Positions 1 through 8,121 of a DNA stretch of 64,000 nucleotides are shown here, piece by piece. Origin of the DNA: Acidobacteriota bacterium. GTDB lineage: Bacteria; Acidobacteriota; Terriglobia; Terriglobales; SCQP01. Both the position numbers and the translations under genes were made by a program. The stretch is taken from the NCBI GenBank assembly GCA_021818955.1, contig JAKASR010000006.1, positions 78,886-142,885 on the forward strand, in the 5' to 3' direction. Each line of letters opens with the position of its first letter. Within the stretch, counting starts at the first letter, position 1. The notes under the pieces were generated by a model. It searched no databases, was not told the origin of the DNA, and worked only from the letters and a program-made list of their open reading frames with translations.

Positions 1-75
1 GAGCAACCGTCGGCATCATCTCCCCCACTGCCGGAATTCCCAGCACAGGCGGGAAATTCTGGAATCGAGTCGTGA
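1..75 (+). CDS. 3' end of an upstream CDS (partial, unidentified)
   Basis: Frame 1 is open from the window edge to a TGA at 73-75. It encodes a short tail rich in Pro and Ser (ends ...AGNSGIES). The TGA overlaps the GTG start of the next gene as GTGA, the kind of coupling seen repeatedly in the operon that follows, so this is probably the C-terminus of the preceding operon member. Too little is visible to identify a family, and a chance open frame cannot be excluded. Confidence 0.35.
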   Translation, partial: EQPSASSPPLPEFPAQAGNSGIES

Positions 76-377
76 CCCTCATGCCTTCTTCCTTGGCCGG
101 CGCCTGTGGTCTGCATCCCCGGCGCGCGGCCGTTGCCGCCTGCAACCGATGCCGTCGCGGTTTCTGCCGCGAGTGCATCGTCGAACATCAGGGACGCATG
201 CTTTGCCCCGCCTGTATCGAGTTGCTCGCGGCGGAAGCCACCCACTCCCGGGTTGGCATTTGGTTGTGGATCCGCGTGCTTCTGCAGTCGGGCTTCGCTA
301 TTTTCGCTTTTTACATGGTTTTTTATGTGCTGGATCGCCATCTGGCGAGAATCCCGCCACAACTGCCGTTGCCATAA
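72..377 (+). CDS. small B-box-like zinc-finger membrane protein
   Basis: A 101-aa protein. Residues 12-50 carry a Cys/His array (CGLHP, CNRC, FCREC, EHQG, CPAC) with the spacing of a B-box-type zinc finger, followed by one hydrophobic helix at about 63-86 that would anchor it in the membrane. The metal-binding reading comes from the motif; the cellular role is unknown. The GTG at 72 overlaps the stop of the upstream frame (GTGA); an ATG at 81 (MPSSLAG) is an alternative start. It is the first complete gene of an operon of MoxR/DUF58/DUF4129/DUF4350 genes, so it may be an accessory membrane factor of that system. This is inferred from position only. Confidence 0.6.
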   Translation: MTLMPSSLAGACGLHPRRAAVAACNRCRRGFCRECIVEHQGRMLCPACIELLAAEATHSRVGIWLWIRVLLQSGFAIFAFYMVFYVLDRHLARIPPQLPLP

Positions 378-419
378 GCATATGTTCCAATCAAAGAATC
401 GGTTAACCTGAGCCACACA

Positions 420-1325
420 GTGGACGCCAGCGCGCAATTTTCGGAGGCTAAAAGCGTTAACGGCCGGGTCGGACAGCAGTTTTCGTCCGAGATCGCAGGC
501 CGAAGCGCGCGGTTCTCCCCCAACACCTTGGGCCTGGTCGAGTTATTGGAAGGCGCTTGGCGTCTGCATCGCCAGACCTTGCTCTCGCATGCTTGGCGCT
601 ATTACCTGGGCGCGCTGCCGTTCGTGTTGGCTCTGCTCTGGACCTGGTCCAGGCTGGCGAGTCTGGAAGCTTCCCCGGACCAAATTGCCGGTTATAGTCT
701 GCTGCTGGCGGTTCTTTATGGCGGCAAAATCCTGGCCCAGGCCGCCTGGATGCGAGACGTGTTCGATCTATATCATCTCCGCGCCGCTTCGGCGTTCAAC
801 GCGAGCGCCCGCCTGCTGGCCGCGCATGCCCTTTTGCTCCTGATCTGGTTGTTGAGTTTGCCGGTGTTGGCGCTGGCCGCGCCCATCTATGTGGCTATGC
901 ATTATCTGCCTTGCGCTGCTGGCGCCGAAGCCCAGCCCTCCCTTTTGGGCCAAATCCGGCAGGCGCTGCGGATGGCGCTGCGCTGGTATCGGGGACAACA
1001 TATTTTGTGGTTCTGGACCGCCTGCCTTTATCTGGTCGTCGCTTTCGATCTTATGATTGCTTTGCTGGTCATGCCCGGGCTGTTGCAGGGCCTGCTGGGG
1101 GTGGCGCAGCTATGGAGCCGCGCTGGCGGCTACCTGCTCAATACCACTTTGCTGGCGCTGGTATTCGCAGGAACCTATTTGCTGTTGGACCCGGTGATCA
1201 AGCTCGCGCTGGCCGCCTCTTGGCGCCATTTCAGCGATGAACGCGACGGCGCCGGCTTATTTGCCCGGTTGGAGACGCTGCGCCTGGCGTCTGCCTCCGC
1301 TTCGCATGGCGTGGAGAGGGCATGA
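420..1325 (+). CDS. multipass membrane protein upstream of DUF4129; N-terminus overlaps repeat
   Basis: A 301-aa protein with about six hydrophobic segments after residue 50, no recognisable catalytic motif, and an acidic/aromatic start (GLVELLEGAWRLHR) of the type seen in membrane proteins placed before DUF4129 genes. Its stop overlaps the next start (ATGA, 1322-1325), so it is translationally coupled. The first 35 residues of the frame (GTG at 420) include [12 protein letters not shown], which is the translation of module A of the dispersed repeat at 451-515. The repeat is therefore inside the 5' end of the frame and the true start is uncertain; the conserved part begins near the TTG at about 527. 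Function unknown. Confidence 0.7.
   Translation: MDASAQFSEAKSVNGRVGQQFSSEIAGRSARFSPNTLGLVELLEGAWRLHRQTLLSHAWRYYLGALPFVLALLWTWSRLASLEASPDQIAGYSLLLAVLYGGKILAQAAWMRDVFDLYHLRAASAFNASARLLAAHALLLLIWLLSLPVLALAAPIYVAMHYLPCAAGAEAQPSLLGQIRQALRMALRWYRGQHILWFWTACLYLVVAFDLMIALLVMPGLLQGLLGVAQLWSRAGGYLLNTTLLALVFAGTYLLLDPVIKLALAASWRHFSDERDGAGLFARLETLRLASASASHGVERA
451..515 (+). repeat. composite repeat, modules A+C (copy 1)
   Basis: Module A (GCGTTAACGGCCG...GGACAGCAG) followed by the GCAGGCCGAAGCGCG part of module C. B, D and E are absent. It lies in frame inside the 5' end of the membrane-protein gene at 420. A degenerate B-like string (GCGCAATTTTCGGAGG) precedes it. Confidence 0.75.
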
Positions 1326-2083
1326 CGGACGCCCCCGCCGCTTCGGTCGAACAGTTGCAGGCCGCCTTGCGCCGCGCTCTCGCCCGGCCTGAATATCGTT
1401 GGCATCGCCCGCCGAAGCCTCTGCCGGCGCGGCACGGCTTTTGGGGCTGGCCTGGACGCGCGCTCGCGGCGCTGGGCCGGTGGCTGGATAAAATCTTTCA
1501 CTGGCTGGTGCTTTGGCTGGATCGCCTGATCCGTTTTTTGTTTCACCGCGGCGCGGCAAAAAAGCTGCCTTCGCTCTCGGTCGCCGGCAGGGGTTGGATC
1601 ATCTGGCCATTGCTGTTCCTGCTGCTGGCGCTCGCCGTCTGGTTCTTGCTGCGCCATGCGCGCGGAAGGTCCGCCGCGATCTCCGCCCCTCCCATCACCG
1701 CCGCGACGATGGAAGATGCGCTGGCTGGCGAGCCCACGCGTCATCCTCCCGAGGCCTGGCTGCGTCTTTGTCACGAGCTTCAGGCCAAAGGCGAGACACG
1801 GCTGGCGCTCCGCTCTGCTTTTCTCGCCTTGCTGGCCTTGCTGGCCGCCCGTCGCTGGCTGCGCCTGCATGCCGGACGCAGTAATCATGATTACCTGGTC
1901 GAGTTGGCCGAAAATGAGCGCCGCCGCAATTCGCGGCTTGGCTTGGCGGCCCTGGTGGCCAAGCAAATCGAAGTCTTCAATCGCGTCTGGTACGGAGGCC
2001 AGCCCGTCTCGGACGAATTGCTGGCTGGTTTTTTAGCCGGTTTTAAGATTTTGGAGGAACGGGTAGATGCGGCACAAAGTTAA
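1322..2083 (+). CDS. DUF4129 domain membrane protein
   Basis: A 253-aa protein. An amphipathic N-terminal part is followed by one clear membrane helix at about 91-110 (IIWPLLFLLLALAVWFLL) and a C-terminal cytosolic DUF4129-type domain (AWLRLCHELQ...SNHDYLVEL...FNRVWYGG). DUF4129 proteins commonly sit beside MoxR and DUF58 genes, as here. The gene overlaps both neighbours: ATGA with the gene before and a 17-bp overlap with DUF4350 after. The domain's biochemical role is not established. The neighbourhood suggests a membrane subunit of a MoxR-AAA/von Willebrand-like complex in the cell envelope. Confidence 0.8.
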   Translation: MTDAPAASVEQLQAALRRALARPEYRWHRPPKPLPARHGFWGWPGRALAALGRWLDKIFHWLVLWLDRLIRFLFHRGAAKKLPSLSVAGRGWIIWPLLFLLLALAVWFLLRHARGRSAAISAPPITAATMEDALAGEPTRHPPEAWLRLCHELQAKGETRLALRSAFLALLALLAARRWLRLHAGRSNHDYLVELAENERRRNSRLGLAALVAKQIEVFNRVWYGGQPVSDELLAGFLAGFKILEERVDAAQS

Positions 2084-3374
2084 GCCCGGTGCCCTCTGGC
2101 TGGGCATGCTGGTTTTAGCCGCCGGCGCCGCCGCTTTCCTTTGGATGGGCGCCCGCCTGTTGCGGTTGCGGCTCGAGCGCGGCGGTTATCCCGCCTATTC
2201 GTCTCGCCGCACCGATACCGCCGGCAGCGCCCTGCTGGCGCAAACTTTGCGTATGGCCGGCTTGCGCGTCTCGCCGATGTATCGCCTGGAGTCTTACCCT
2301 TCTGGTCCGGCTGCGCGGCAAAGCTTTGTTTTTGTGCTCGCGCCTCAACCGGTTTTGCCGCCGCGCCTGCTGCGCGCCTGGCTGAATTATCTCCACTCCG
2401 GCGGCGCGTTGCTGCTTGCCTCCCATTTCACCCCGCGGGTTTTTCACAATCCTTTGGCGGGCGCGCCCGCCGGCTTCGATTTCGGCCATGTGCTGGATGT
2501 TACTTGGAGCAGTTCTGGAAAAAAAACGCCGCCGGTCGCACTACGGTCTCCGGCAAAAAGCGCAAGGCCCGTATCGCTGCTGGGGTCACTCGGAAAAACA
2601 GCTCGCGCCCAGGCTCAGGGGCCCATCGATAAATACGCTATCCCTCGCTCTCATGAAAGCGGAAGATATTGGGCTTACCCCGCCGCCGCGGGTTCGCCGC
2701 CGCTGCCGCTCGATTCCTTGATTTACTTGAAACTTTCAACCCCCGCCTGGCGAGTGCTTTACCGGATGCGTTCACGGTCGCCTGGACGCCAGGGCTTGCC
2801 GGTTTTCGCCGAGCGGCGCATGGGCGCGGGGCGCCTGTTTGTGACCAGCGATCTCGCCGTGTTTTCCAACCAGGTGATCGGGCAAGGCAAGGTCTTGGGC
2901 TTGGTGGCTACCCTGCTTGGGCGGCGGCGCGATATCAGATTCGATGAAACTGTGCATGGAATGACGAATCAGCATGGTTTTCCTTGGTTGATTCACCAGG
3001 CCGGATTGCTTCCCGCGCTCGCGCTTTGGATCATGGCGCTACTGGCCGCCGCCGCCGCGCAAGCCTTCGCCTTGCTACCGCCGCCGGCTGCGGCAGCGGG
3101 CGAGCCGGCAGCGGCCGATCCAATGTATGGTTCGCAAGCGGCCGCAGTCGCCTTGCTGCGCCGGGCGATTCCCCGCTCCCGCCTGCTCGAGGCCTGCCGC
3201 CAGGCGTTCAGACCGGAATGTGCTGTCGCAGCTTCCGCGCCGGCGCCACGCCAAAAGCTTTCCGAAGCCGAGTTGGTGGCGGGCTTTCTCCGCTTGGAAG
3301 CTGAACTGGCCCCGCCCGCGCCTCTGCCGGCGGCCGTACAAAATCATTCGCAAACTTCAGGTTCCCGGTTATGA
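2067..3374 (+). CDS. DUF4350 domain-containing membrane protein
   Basis: A 435-aa protein with an N-terminal membrane helix at about 10-30, a periplasmic domain beginning with the DUF4350-like segment (YSSRRTDTAGSALLAQTLR...GLRVSPMYRLE...LNYLHSGGALLLAS), and a second helix at about 313-335 (LLPALALWIMALLAAAAAQ). The strand-turn pattern around SFVFVLAPQP and GGALLLAS is a GATase-like Rossmann fold, as predicted for the family. The last 100 residues are Ala/Pro-rich and cytosolic. It overlaps DUF4129 upstream and moxR downstream (ATGA at 3371). Probably a structural partner of the MoxR/DUF58 system. No enzyme activity is claimed. Confidence 0.78.
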   Translation: MRHKVKPGALWLGMLVLAAGAAAFLWMGARLLRLRLERGGYPAYSSRRTDTAGSALLAQTLRMAGLRVSPMYRLESYPSGPAARQSFVFVLAPQPVLPPRLLRAWLNYLHSGGALLLASHFTPRVFHNPLAGAPAGFDFGHVLDVTWSSSGKKTPPVALRSPAKSARPVSLLGSLGKTARAQAQGPIDKYAIPRSHESGRYWAYPAAAGSPPLPLDSLIYLKLSTPAWRVLYRMRSRSPGRQGLPVFAERRMGAGRLFVTSDLAVFSNQVIGQGKVLGLVATLLGRRRDIRFDETVHGMTNQHGFPWLIHQAGLLPALALWIMALLAAAAAQAFALLPPPAAAAGEPAAADPMYGSQAAAVALLRRAIPRSRLLEACRQAFRPECAVAASAPAPRQKLSEAELVAGFLRLEAELAPPAPLPAAVQNHSQTSGSRL

Positions 3375-4357
3375 ATGAATCCGCTTCTCCCGCTCCTCTT
3401 GCTGCTTCGCCGCTGGTCGCAACCGCCGAGCGCCTCCGCCACGCCTTGAGTGCCATCATCCTGGGCCAGGAAGCGGCGCTCGATCTGGCGCTGATGACGC
3501 TGTTCAGCGGTGCGCATGCCTTGATCGAAGGCGTTCCCGGCACCGCCAAGACGCTGCTGGTGCGTGCCTTGGCGGCCGCCTGCGCCTCCGAATTCCAGCG
3601 CGTGCAATTCACTCCCGACTTGATGCCCGCCGATATTACCGGCACGAATGTCTTCGACCTGCGCGCACAGGAATTCCGCCTGTTGCGTGGTCCCGTCTTC
3701 ACCGATTTTCTGCTGGCCGATGAGATCAACCGCGCTCCCGCTAAGACCCAATCGGCGCTGCTGCAGGCCATGCAGGAACGCGCGGTCACGATTGATCGCG
3801 CCAGCTATCCACTATCGCCCGGCTTTACCGTTTTTGCGACGCAAAATCCGATCGAGTTTCAGGGTACGTACCCTTTACCCGAAGCGCAGAAAGACCGTTT
3901 TCTGGTGAAGATTCCCATGCCCTATCCCGCCTTGGAGGCCGAGCGCGCATTGCTCGATCGCGCCATAGCCGGCGCCGCCCCCGAACCCATGCTGCCGCAA
4001 TTGCTGCCCACGCCGGTGCTGAGCTCGGAAGAGCTGGCGCGGGCGCGCGCCGGCCTGTCCGCTATTCGCCTCGGGCCGGAGGTGGCCGGCTACCTGCTCG
4101 AATTGGTGCGTGCCACCCGTGAACATCCCGCCCTGCTGCTGGGAGCCGGGCCGCGCGCTACCTTGGCCTTCGAGCGCGCCGTGCGCGCTTGGGCGCTACT
4201 GCGCGGCCGTGACTACGTGATTCCGGAAGATGTGCGCGACCTTGCCCGGCCCGTGCTCGAACATCGCCTGCTGTTGCGCCCGGAATGGGAATTGGAGGGC
4301 GGCAGCCTGGCCGAGGTCATTGTGGAGCTGCTGGAAAAAGTCGAGGTGCCGCGCTGA
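3371..4357 (+). CDS. MoxR-family AAA+ ATPase
   Basis: A 328-aa cytosolic ATPase of the usual MoxR length. Visible motifs are Walker A GVPGTAKT (54-61), Walker B LLADEIN (114-120), sensor-1 ATQNP (156-160), and the MoxR signature GTYPLPEAQKDRF with its arginine finger (164-177). MoxR proteins are chaperone-like ATPases that act with von Willebrand-type or DUF58 partners to insert cofactors or mature envelope proteins. Start ATG 3371 overlaps the DUF4350 stop. The stop at 4355-4357 overlaps an ATG at 4357, the likely ancestral start of the DUF58 gene, but that frame now runs into the repeat and terminates (see findings). Confidence 0.95.
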   Translation: MNESASPAPLAASPLVATAERLRHALSAIILGQEAALDLALMTLFSGAHALIEGVPGTAKTLLVRALAAACASEFQRVQFTPDLMPADITGTNVFDLRAQEFRLLRGPVFTDFLLADEINRAPAKTQSALLQAMQERAVTIDRASYPLSPGFTVFATQNPIEFQGTYPLPEAQKDRFLVKIPMPYPALEAERALLDRAIAGAAPEPMLPQLLPTPVLSSEELARARAGLSAIRLGPEVAGYLLELVRATREHPALLLGAGPRATLAFERAVRAWALLRGRDYVIPEDVRDLARPVLEHRLLLRPEWELEGGSLAEVIVELLEKVEVPR

Positions 4358-4393
4358 TGACGCCGGCTGTCTCCAGCGCGGCGTCTCGTGCCG

Positions 4394-4582
4394 AAAGCGT
4401 TAACGGCCGAGTCGGACAGCAGTTTTCATCCGCAATCACAGGCCGAAGCGCGGGTTTCTTTTAGGTCCAGCGCCTATGAACGACATTAAACTTTCGGCAG
4501 CCATGAGTATTCGCCATGCGTCCGGTTTCGGCCGGACCTTGGCGAAAGCGTCAGCGCCTAAAAGTAAAAGCGGCCGTGCCGC
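4394..4582 (+). repeat. composite repeat, modules A-C-E (copy 2)
   Basis: A (4394 on), C (GGCCGAAGCGCGGGTTTC...GGTCCAGCGCCTA), a short linker (AACGACATTAAACTTTCGGC) and a complete E (from ATGAGTATTCGCC at about 4503 to GCGGCCGTGCCGC ending 4582). There are no B or D hairpins. It sits between moxR and the conserved part of the DUF58 gene, and both candidate starts of DUF58 lie inside it. Confidence 0.9.
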
Positions 4583-6218
4583 TTCCAACGGCGGGTTTCC
4601 GCTGCCCGGGAAAAGCGTGAGCTCGGCCGCCGGTTTCACCCGCGCCGCCGGGGAGCAGCCGGCAGGCGCGGCAGCGCCAGTATCCCTCCACAAGCTTATT
4701 TTGCCCGGTCCCTGGTTGGTGCGCTGTCTTTTCATTCTGGCTGTGCTGGCGCTGTTGCTGCCCATAGCGGCGTATCTGCGGCTGCCGTTAATCGTGGCGG
4801 CGGCTTTACTGATTTTGGCTGCCACTTTGGATCTGCTGCGCTCCCGCCGCGAATTTCGCCCGCTCGAGATTGAGCTCGCAGCCGGGCATTGGGTGGCTTC
4901 GGCGGCCTCGCCGGACCCTGAGGATGCCAATTCGCCGGCCAGCTCCGTGCTCGTCCCTTCTTTCCCGCTGGTGCGCTTGCGCCAGCATCAAGCCGGTTCG
5001 CTCGATTGGATCATTTCCGGATTGCCGGCTGGGCGTCGGCTCCGGCTACGCCTGGCCATAGGTGCCATGGATGCCGGCACCCAGGAAGCGCTCGGGTTGA
5101 GCGGCGAGCCGAAGATCTGGAATCTGGCCGCGGCATCGGATTCGGCTCGGCGCCGGTTGCGGGTGCGGACGCTGCTTACTCCGCTCCGGCGCGGCAGCTA
5201 TAGCGGCTTGTGCGCCGCCATCGAAACCGAATCGCGCTGGCGGTTATGGCGGCTGCGCCGCCGTTTTGGGCTGCGCGGCTGCCTGCGCGTCTATCCCGAT
5301 TTGCGCGGCGCGCGCCGCCAATTGTTGCGTAGCCGGTTGTATTACTCTGCGCTCGGCGCCCGCCCCCAACTTACTGGCCAGGGACGGGATTACGAACGCT
5401 TGCGCGAGTACCTGCCCGGAGATCCTTACAGCGACCTGAGCTGGAAAGCGACCGCCCGCCGCGGGCATCCGGTGGTGCGCGTTTTTCAATGGGAGCGCTT
5501 GCAGCCGCTGTTGGTCGTGCTCGATCATTCGCGCCTGGCGGCGCGCCGCCAGGAATGGAACGTGCCCGCCATGCACCCCCTGGCGAGCGGCAAAGCCGCT
5601 GCGGCCGAGCCGCTTCTGGAGGCTTACCTCCGCGCCGCGCTGCTGGCCTCGGAAACCGCCGTGCGCCTGGGCGATCAGGTAGGCTTGGCTTGTTTCGCCG
5701 GCGAGTTGACGCATTTTCTGACGCCCGGCATCGGCTCGCGCGCGCTGGCTGCCTGCCGCCGCATTCTGGTCGGCTTGTCGGCGGAGCACTCGACTCCGGA
5801 TTATCCGGCCGTCTGTGCCGCGCTCGCCGCCGCCCTGCGCCGGCGCTCGCTCTTGCTCTGGCTCACCGACTGCGCCGAGCCCGCGCTGGCGCCGGAGTTG
5901 ATGGCCGGATTTGACCTGCTGCGCCAGCGCCATGTTGTGGTCGTCTCCTCGCCGCTGCCCGCCGCCGTGGCGCCTTTGTTTGGACGCGACTCTGGGGTGC
6001 GGTCGTCCGCGGCGGCGCAGGCGCAAGCCGCGGAATTGGCCCGCGAGGGAAGCGCCGCCATTTATCGCCGCCTGGCCGGACATCGCGAGTACGTGCGCCT
6101 GCTCGAATTGCGCCGCCGCCTCGAACGCCGGGGAGTGGCGTTGCGCTGGGCGCGCTCCGATCTGGAGTTGAGCGCGGTCGAAACCTACCTCGAAGCCAAA
6201 CGGAACCAGCGCCTATGA
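4476..6218 (+). CDS. DUF58 domain protein; N-terminus supplied by repeat
   Basis: The conserved protein begins near residue 68 (HKLILPGPWLVRCLF) with two membrane helices (about 76-115). It then runs through a beta-rich segment to the DUF58 core (YLPGDPYSDLSWKATAR...PLLVVLDHSRL), where the last part resembles the metal-binding strand of a von Willebrand A fold. DUF58 proteins are usual MoxR partners. Residues 1-36 (ATG 4476) or 10-36 (ATG 4503) are translated repeat (MSIRHASGFGRTLAKASAPK). The ancestral coupled start at 4357 reads only 36 codons before a stop inside the repeat. The real start is uncertain; the domain assignment is secure. The stop overlaps the SpoIIM-like start (ATGA at 6215). 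Confidence 0.85.
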   Translation: MNDIKLSAAMSIRHASGFGRTLAKASAPKSKSGRAASNGGFPLPGKSVSSAAGFTRAAGEQPAGAAAPVSLHKLILPGPWLVRCLFILAVLALLLPIAAYLRLPLIVAAALLILAATLDLLRSRREFRPLEIELAAGHWVASAASPDPEDANSPASSVLVPSFPLVRLRQHQAGSLDWIISGLPAGRRLRLRLAIGAMDAGTQEALGLSGEPKIWNLAAASDSARRRLRVRTLLTPLRRGSYSGLCAAIETESRWRLWRLRRRFGLRGCLRVYPDLRGARRQLLRSRLYYSALGARPQLTGQGRDYERLREYLPGDPYSDLSWKATARRGHPVVRVFQWERLQPLLVVLDHSRLAARRQEWNVPAMHPLASGKAAAAEPLLEAYLRAALLASETAVRLGDQVGLACFAGELTHFLTPGIGSRALAACRRILVGLSAEHSTPDYPAVCAALAAALRRRSLLLWLTDCAEPALAPELMAGFDLLRQRHVVVVSSPLPAAVAPLFGRDSGVRSSAAAQAQAAELAREGSAAIYRRLAGHREYVRLLELRRRLERRGVALRWARSDLELSAVETYLEAKRNQRL

Positions 6219-7342
6219 TGCTCGACCTGGAACGCTTTCTTCGCCAGGAACAGCCCGCCTGGAGCGAGCTGGAGGCCTTGCTCGATGAGTTGCGCCAACG
6301 TGCTTCGCCCGCGCTCAGCCTCGAGGAGTCCGACCGCCTGCTGGCGCTCTATCGCCGCGCCATCACTGGACTCAACCGCCTGCAGCATGGCGCCTCCGCC
6401 CTGGCGCTGACCGCCTCGTTGGAACGGCTCGTCGCCCGCGCCTACGGCGAAATTTATCAGACCCGTCCATCCCGCCGCTGTGCTTCCCGCCGGCGGCCGG
6501 CCGAGTGCGAAGCGGCGACGCCGGGTGCAGTCGCCTGCTTTCATCGGGAGCCGCTCCTGCGGCGGATCGCGGCTACGGTGACTCTTTTCCCCGTCGTCTT
6601 CCGTCGCCATGCCGGCGCCTTCCTGCTTGCCTTGCTGCTGACGATGGGAGGCATGCTTTTTGGCGCGCTCGCCGTCGGCATGAATCCGCATGCTGCCCGC
6701 CGCCTGCTGCCCGCTGCCTATCTGCGCCATCCGCAGCGCCGCATCGCCTCCGAAGCCCGGCTGCAGAAGCTGGGAAATCCCTATGAGGAAAGTGTCTTTT
6801 CCTCGTTCCTGATGTCGCACAATATCTCCACCTCGATCCTTGCTCTGCTGCTTGGCTTGAGCCTGGGCGTAGGGACTTCGGTGGTGCTGGTCGAAAACGG
6901 CATTCTGCTGGGTGCGGTAGTCATGCGCTATGCCTCCGCTGGCGCGGGGGTGTTTACCGCCGCCTGGCTGCTGCCGCATGGCGCCTTTGAGATCCCTGCC
7001 GTCCTGATCGCCGGTCAGGGCGGGTTCATGCTGGCGGCGGTTTTATTGCGGGGCGACGCCCAGCCTCGCCGCCGCCGCCTGCGCGCCCTGCTGCCCGAAC
7101 TCTGGACCCTGATCTTCGGCTTCAGCGCCATGCTGGTCTGGGCGGGCCTGATTGAAGCGTTCTTTTCCCAGCGCTTGGCGGCGCAGACGCCCTATGCCGC
7201 CAAAATCGCCTTCGGCCTTGTCGAACTCGCCGCGCTCGCCGCTTGGCTGGCCTTCGCCGGCCGCGTACGCAACCCGGCTTCCGTCCTGTCTGCGGCTGCC
7301 GCCAGGCCGGCAGCCGCGCTCCATGCGGATAAGAGGCCATAA
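6215..7342 (+). CDS. SpoIIM-like (stage II sporulation protein M family) membrane protein
   Basis: A 375-aa protein. The first 120 residues are a soluble helical region. Several membrane helices from about 130 follow, with the family signature HNISTSILALLLGLSLG...VVLVENGILLGAV...LPHGAFEIPAVLIAGQGG. The family is named from Bacillus forespore engulfment, but members are widespread in non-sporulating bacteria, where they lie next to RDD, MoxR and DUF58 genes. Nothing in this window indicates sporulation. It overlaps DUF58 by 4 bp and is followed immediately (TAA then ATG) by the RDD gene, so it belongs to the same transcript. Molecular function unknown; membrane-complex assembly is plausible. 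Confidence 0.85.
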   Translation: MMLDLERFLRQEQPAWSELEALLDELRQRASPALSLEESDRLLALYRRAITGLNRLQHGASALALTASLERLVARAYGEIYQTRPSRRCASRRRPAECEAATPGAVACFHREPLLRRIAATVTLFPVVFRRHAGAFLLALLLTMGGMLFGALAVGMNPHAARRLLPAAYLRHPQRRIASEARLQKLGNPYEESVFSSFLMSHNISTSILALLLGLSLGVGTSVVLVENGILLGAVVMRYASAGAGVFTAAWLLPHGAFEIPAVLIAGQGGFMLAAVLLRGDAQPRRRRLRALLPELWTLIFGFSAMLVWAGLIEAFFSQRLAAQTPYAAKIAFGLVELAALAAWLAFAGRVRNPASVLSAAAARPAAALHADKRP

Positions 7343-8116
7343 ATGCCGGCCTGCGATTTCGCCATCACTACTCCGGAAGGCGTCAGCTTTCATCTCACCC
7401 TGGCTGGTCCGCCCGTTCGCATCGCTGCGGCGCTGGTCGATTATGGGCTCATGGGCGCGCTCTTTTCGGCGTTTACCCGGCTCAGCGGCCCCCTCGGCCT
7501 GCCGCTGGCGTTTTTGGTTTTTGCCCTGGGTCCCATCCTTTATGGCGGACTGTTTGAATGGTTCTGGCGCGGCCAGACACCAGGCAAGCGCCTCCTTCAT
7601 TTGCGCGTGCTTGATGCCGAGGGCCTGCGCCTCGAATGGCGACAGGTGGCGACGCGCAATCTGGCTCGCGTGCTCGATAATGTGCTTCCGTTTTATCTGC
7701 TGGGCGGGCTGGTGGCGCTGGCGAATGCGCGGATGCGGCGCATCGGCGATCTGCTGGCTTCGACCCTGGTGGTGCGCGAAACCCCCGTGCCCGTTCCTGC
7801 CGCCGGTGCGCTGGCTTCGCCTAAATACAATTCCCTGCTCGCCGACCCGGGTTATATTTACCGTCTGCGCCGCGGCGTGCGCCCGCAAGAAGCCGGCCTG
7901 CTGCTGGATGCGCTGCTGGCCCGTCCGCGGCTTGAACCTGAGGCGCGGCTGCGCCTGTATCGCGAGCTGGCCGATTATTTCGCCGCCCGCTCCGCCTGCC
8001 CCGAGCCGCTGCGCGCGGGCTTGAGCGATGAAAGCTTTTTACGCGACGCCGCCGACATCGTCTTTCGCCCTGCGCTGCCTTCACGAAAAATTGAAATCAA
8101 TGCAGTGAAATCGTGA
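7343..8116 (+). CDS. RDD family membrane protein
   Basis: A 257-aa protein starting at the base after the upstream TAA. The RDD domain occupies about 20-150: R-A-A-LVDYGLMG at the first helix, a second hydrophobic helix (LAFLVFALGPILYGGLFEWFWRGQTPGKRLLHLRV) and a third helix ending in RRIGDLLASTLVV. These are the Arg-Asp-Asp positions for which the family is named. The C-terminal 100 residues are a soluble tail with few clear features. RDD proteins are membrane proteins of uncertain role, proposed as transporters in some bacteria. It is the last gene of the 0-8.1 kb operon; the repeat begins 6 bases after its stop. Confidence 0.85.
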   Translation: MPACDFAITTPEGVSFHLTLAGPPVRIAAALVDYGLMGALFSAFTRLSGPLGLPLAFLVFALGPILYGGLFEWFWRGQTPGKRLLHLRVLDAEGLRLEWRQVATRNLARVLDNVLPFYLLGGLVALANARMRRIGDLLASTLVVRETPVPVPAAGALASPKYNSLLADPGYIYRLRRGVRPQEAGLLLDALLARPRLEPEARLRLYRELADYFAARSACPEPLRAGLSDESFLRDAADIVFRPALPSRKIEINAVKS

Positions 8117-8121
8117 GCCAT

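Noticed and set aside
6215-7342. Evidence for sporulation from a SpoIIM-family gene
   Set aside because: The family is widespread in non-sporulating didermic bacteria beside MoxR/RDD genes, and no other sporulation gene is present.
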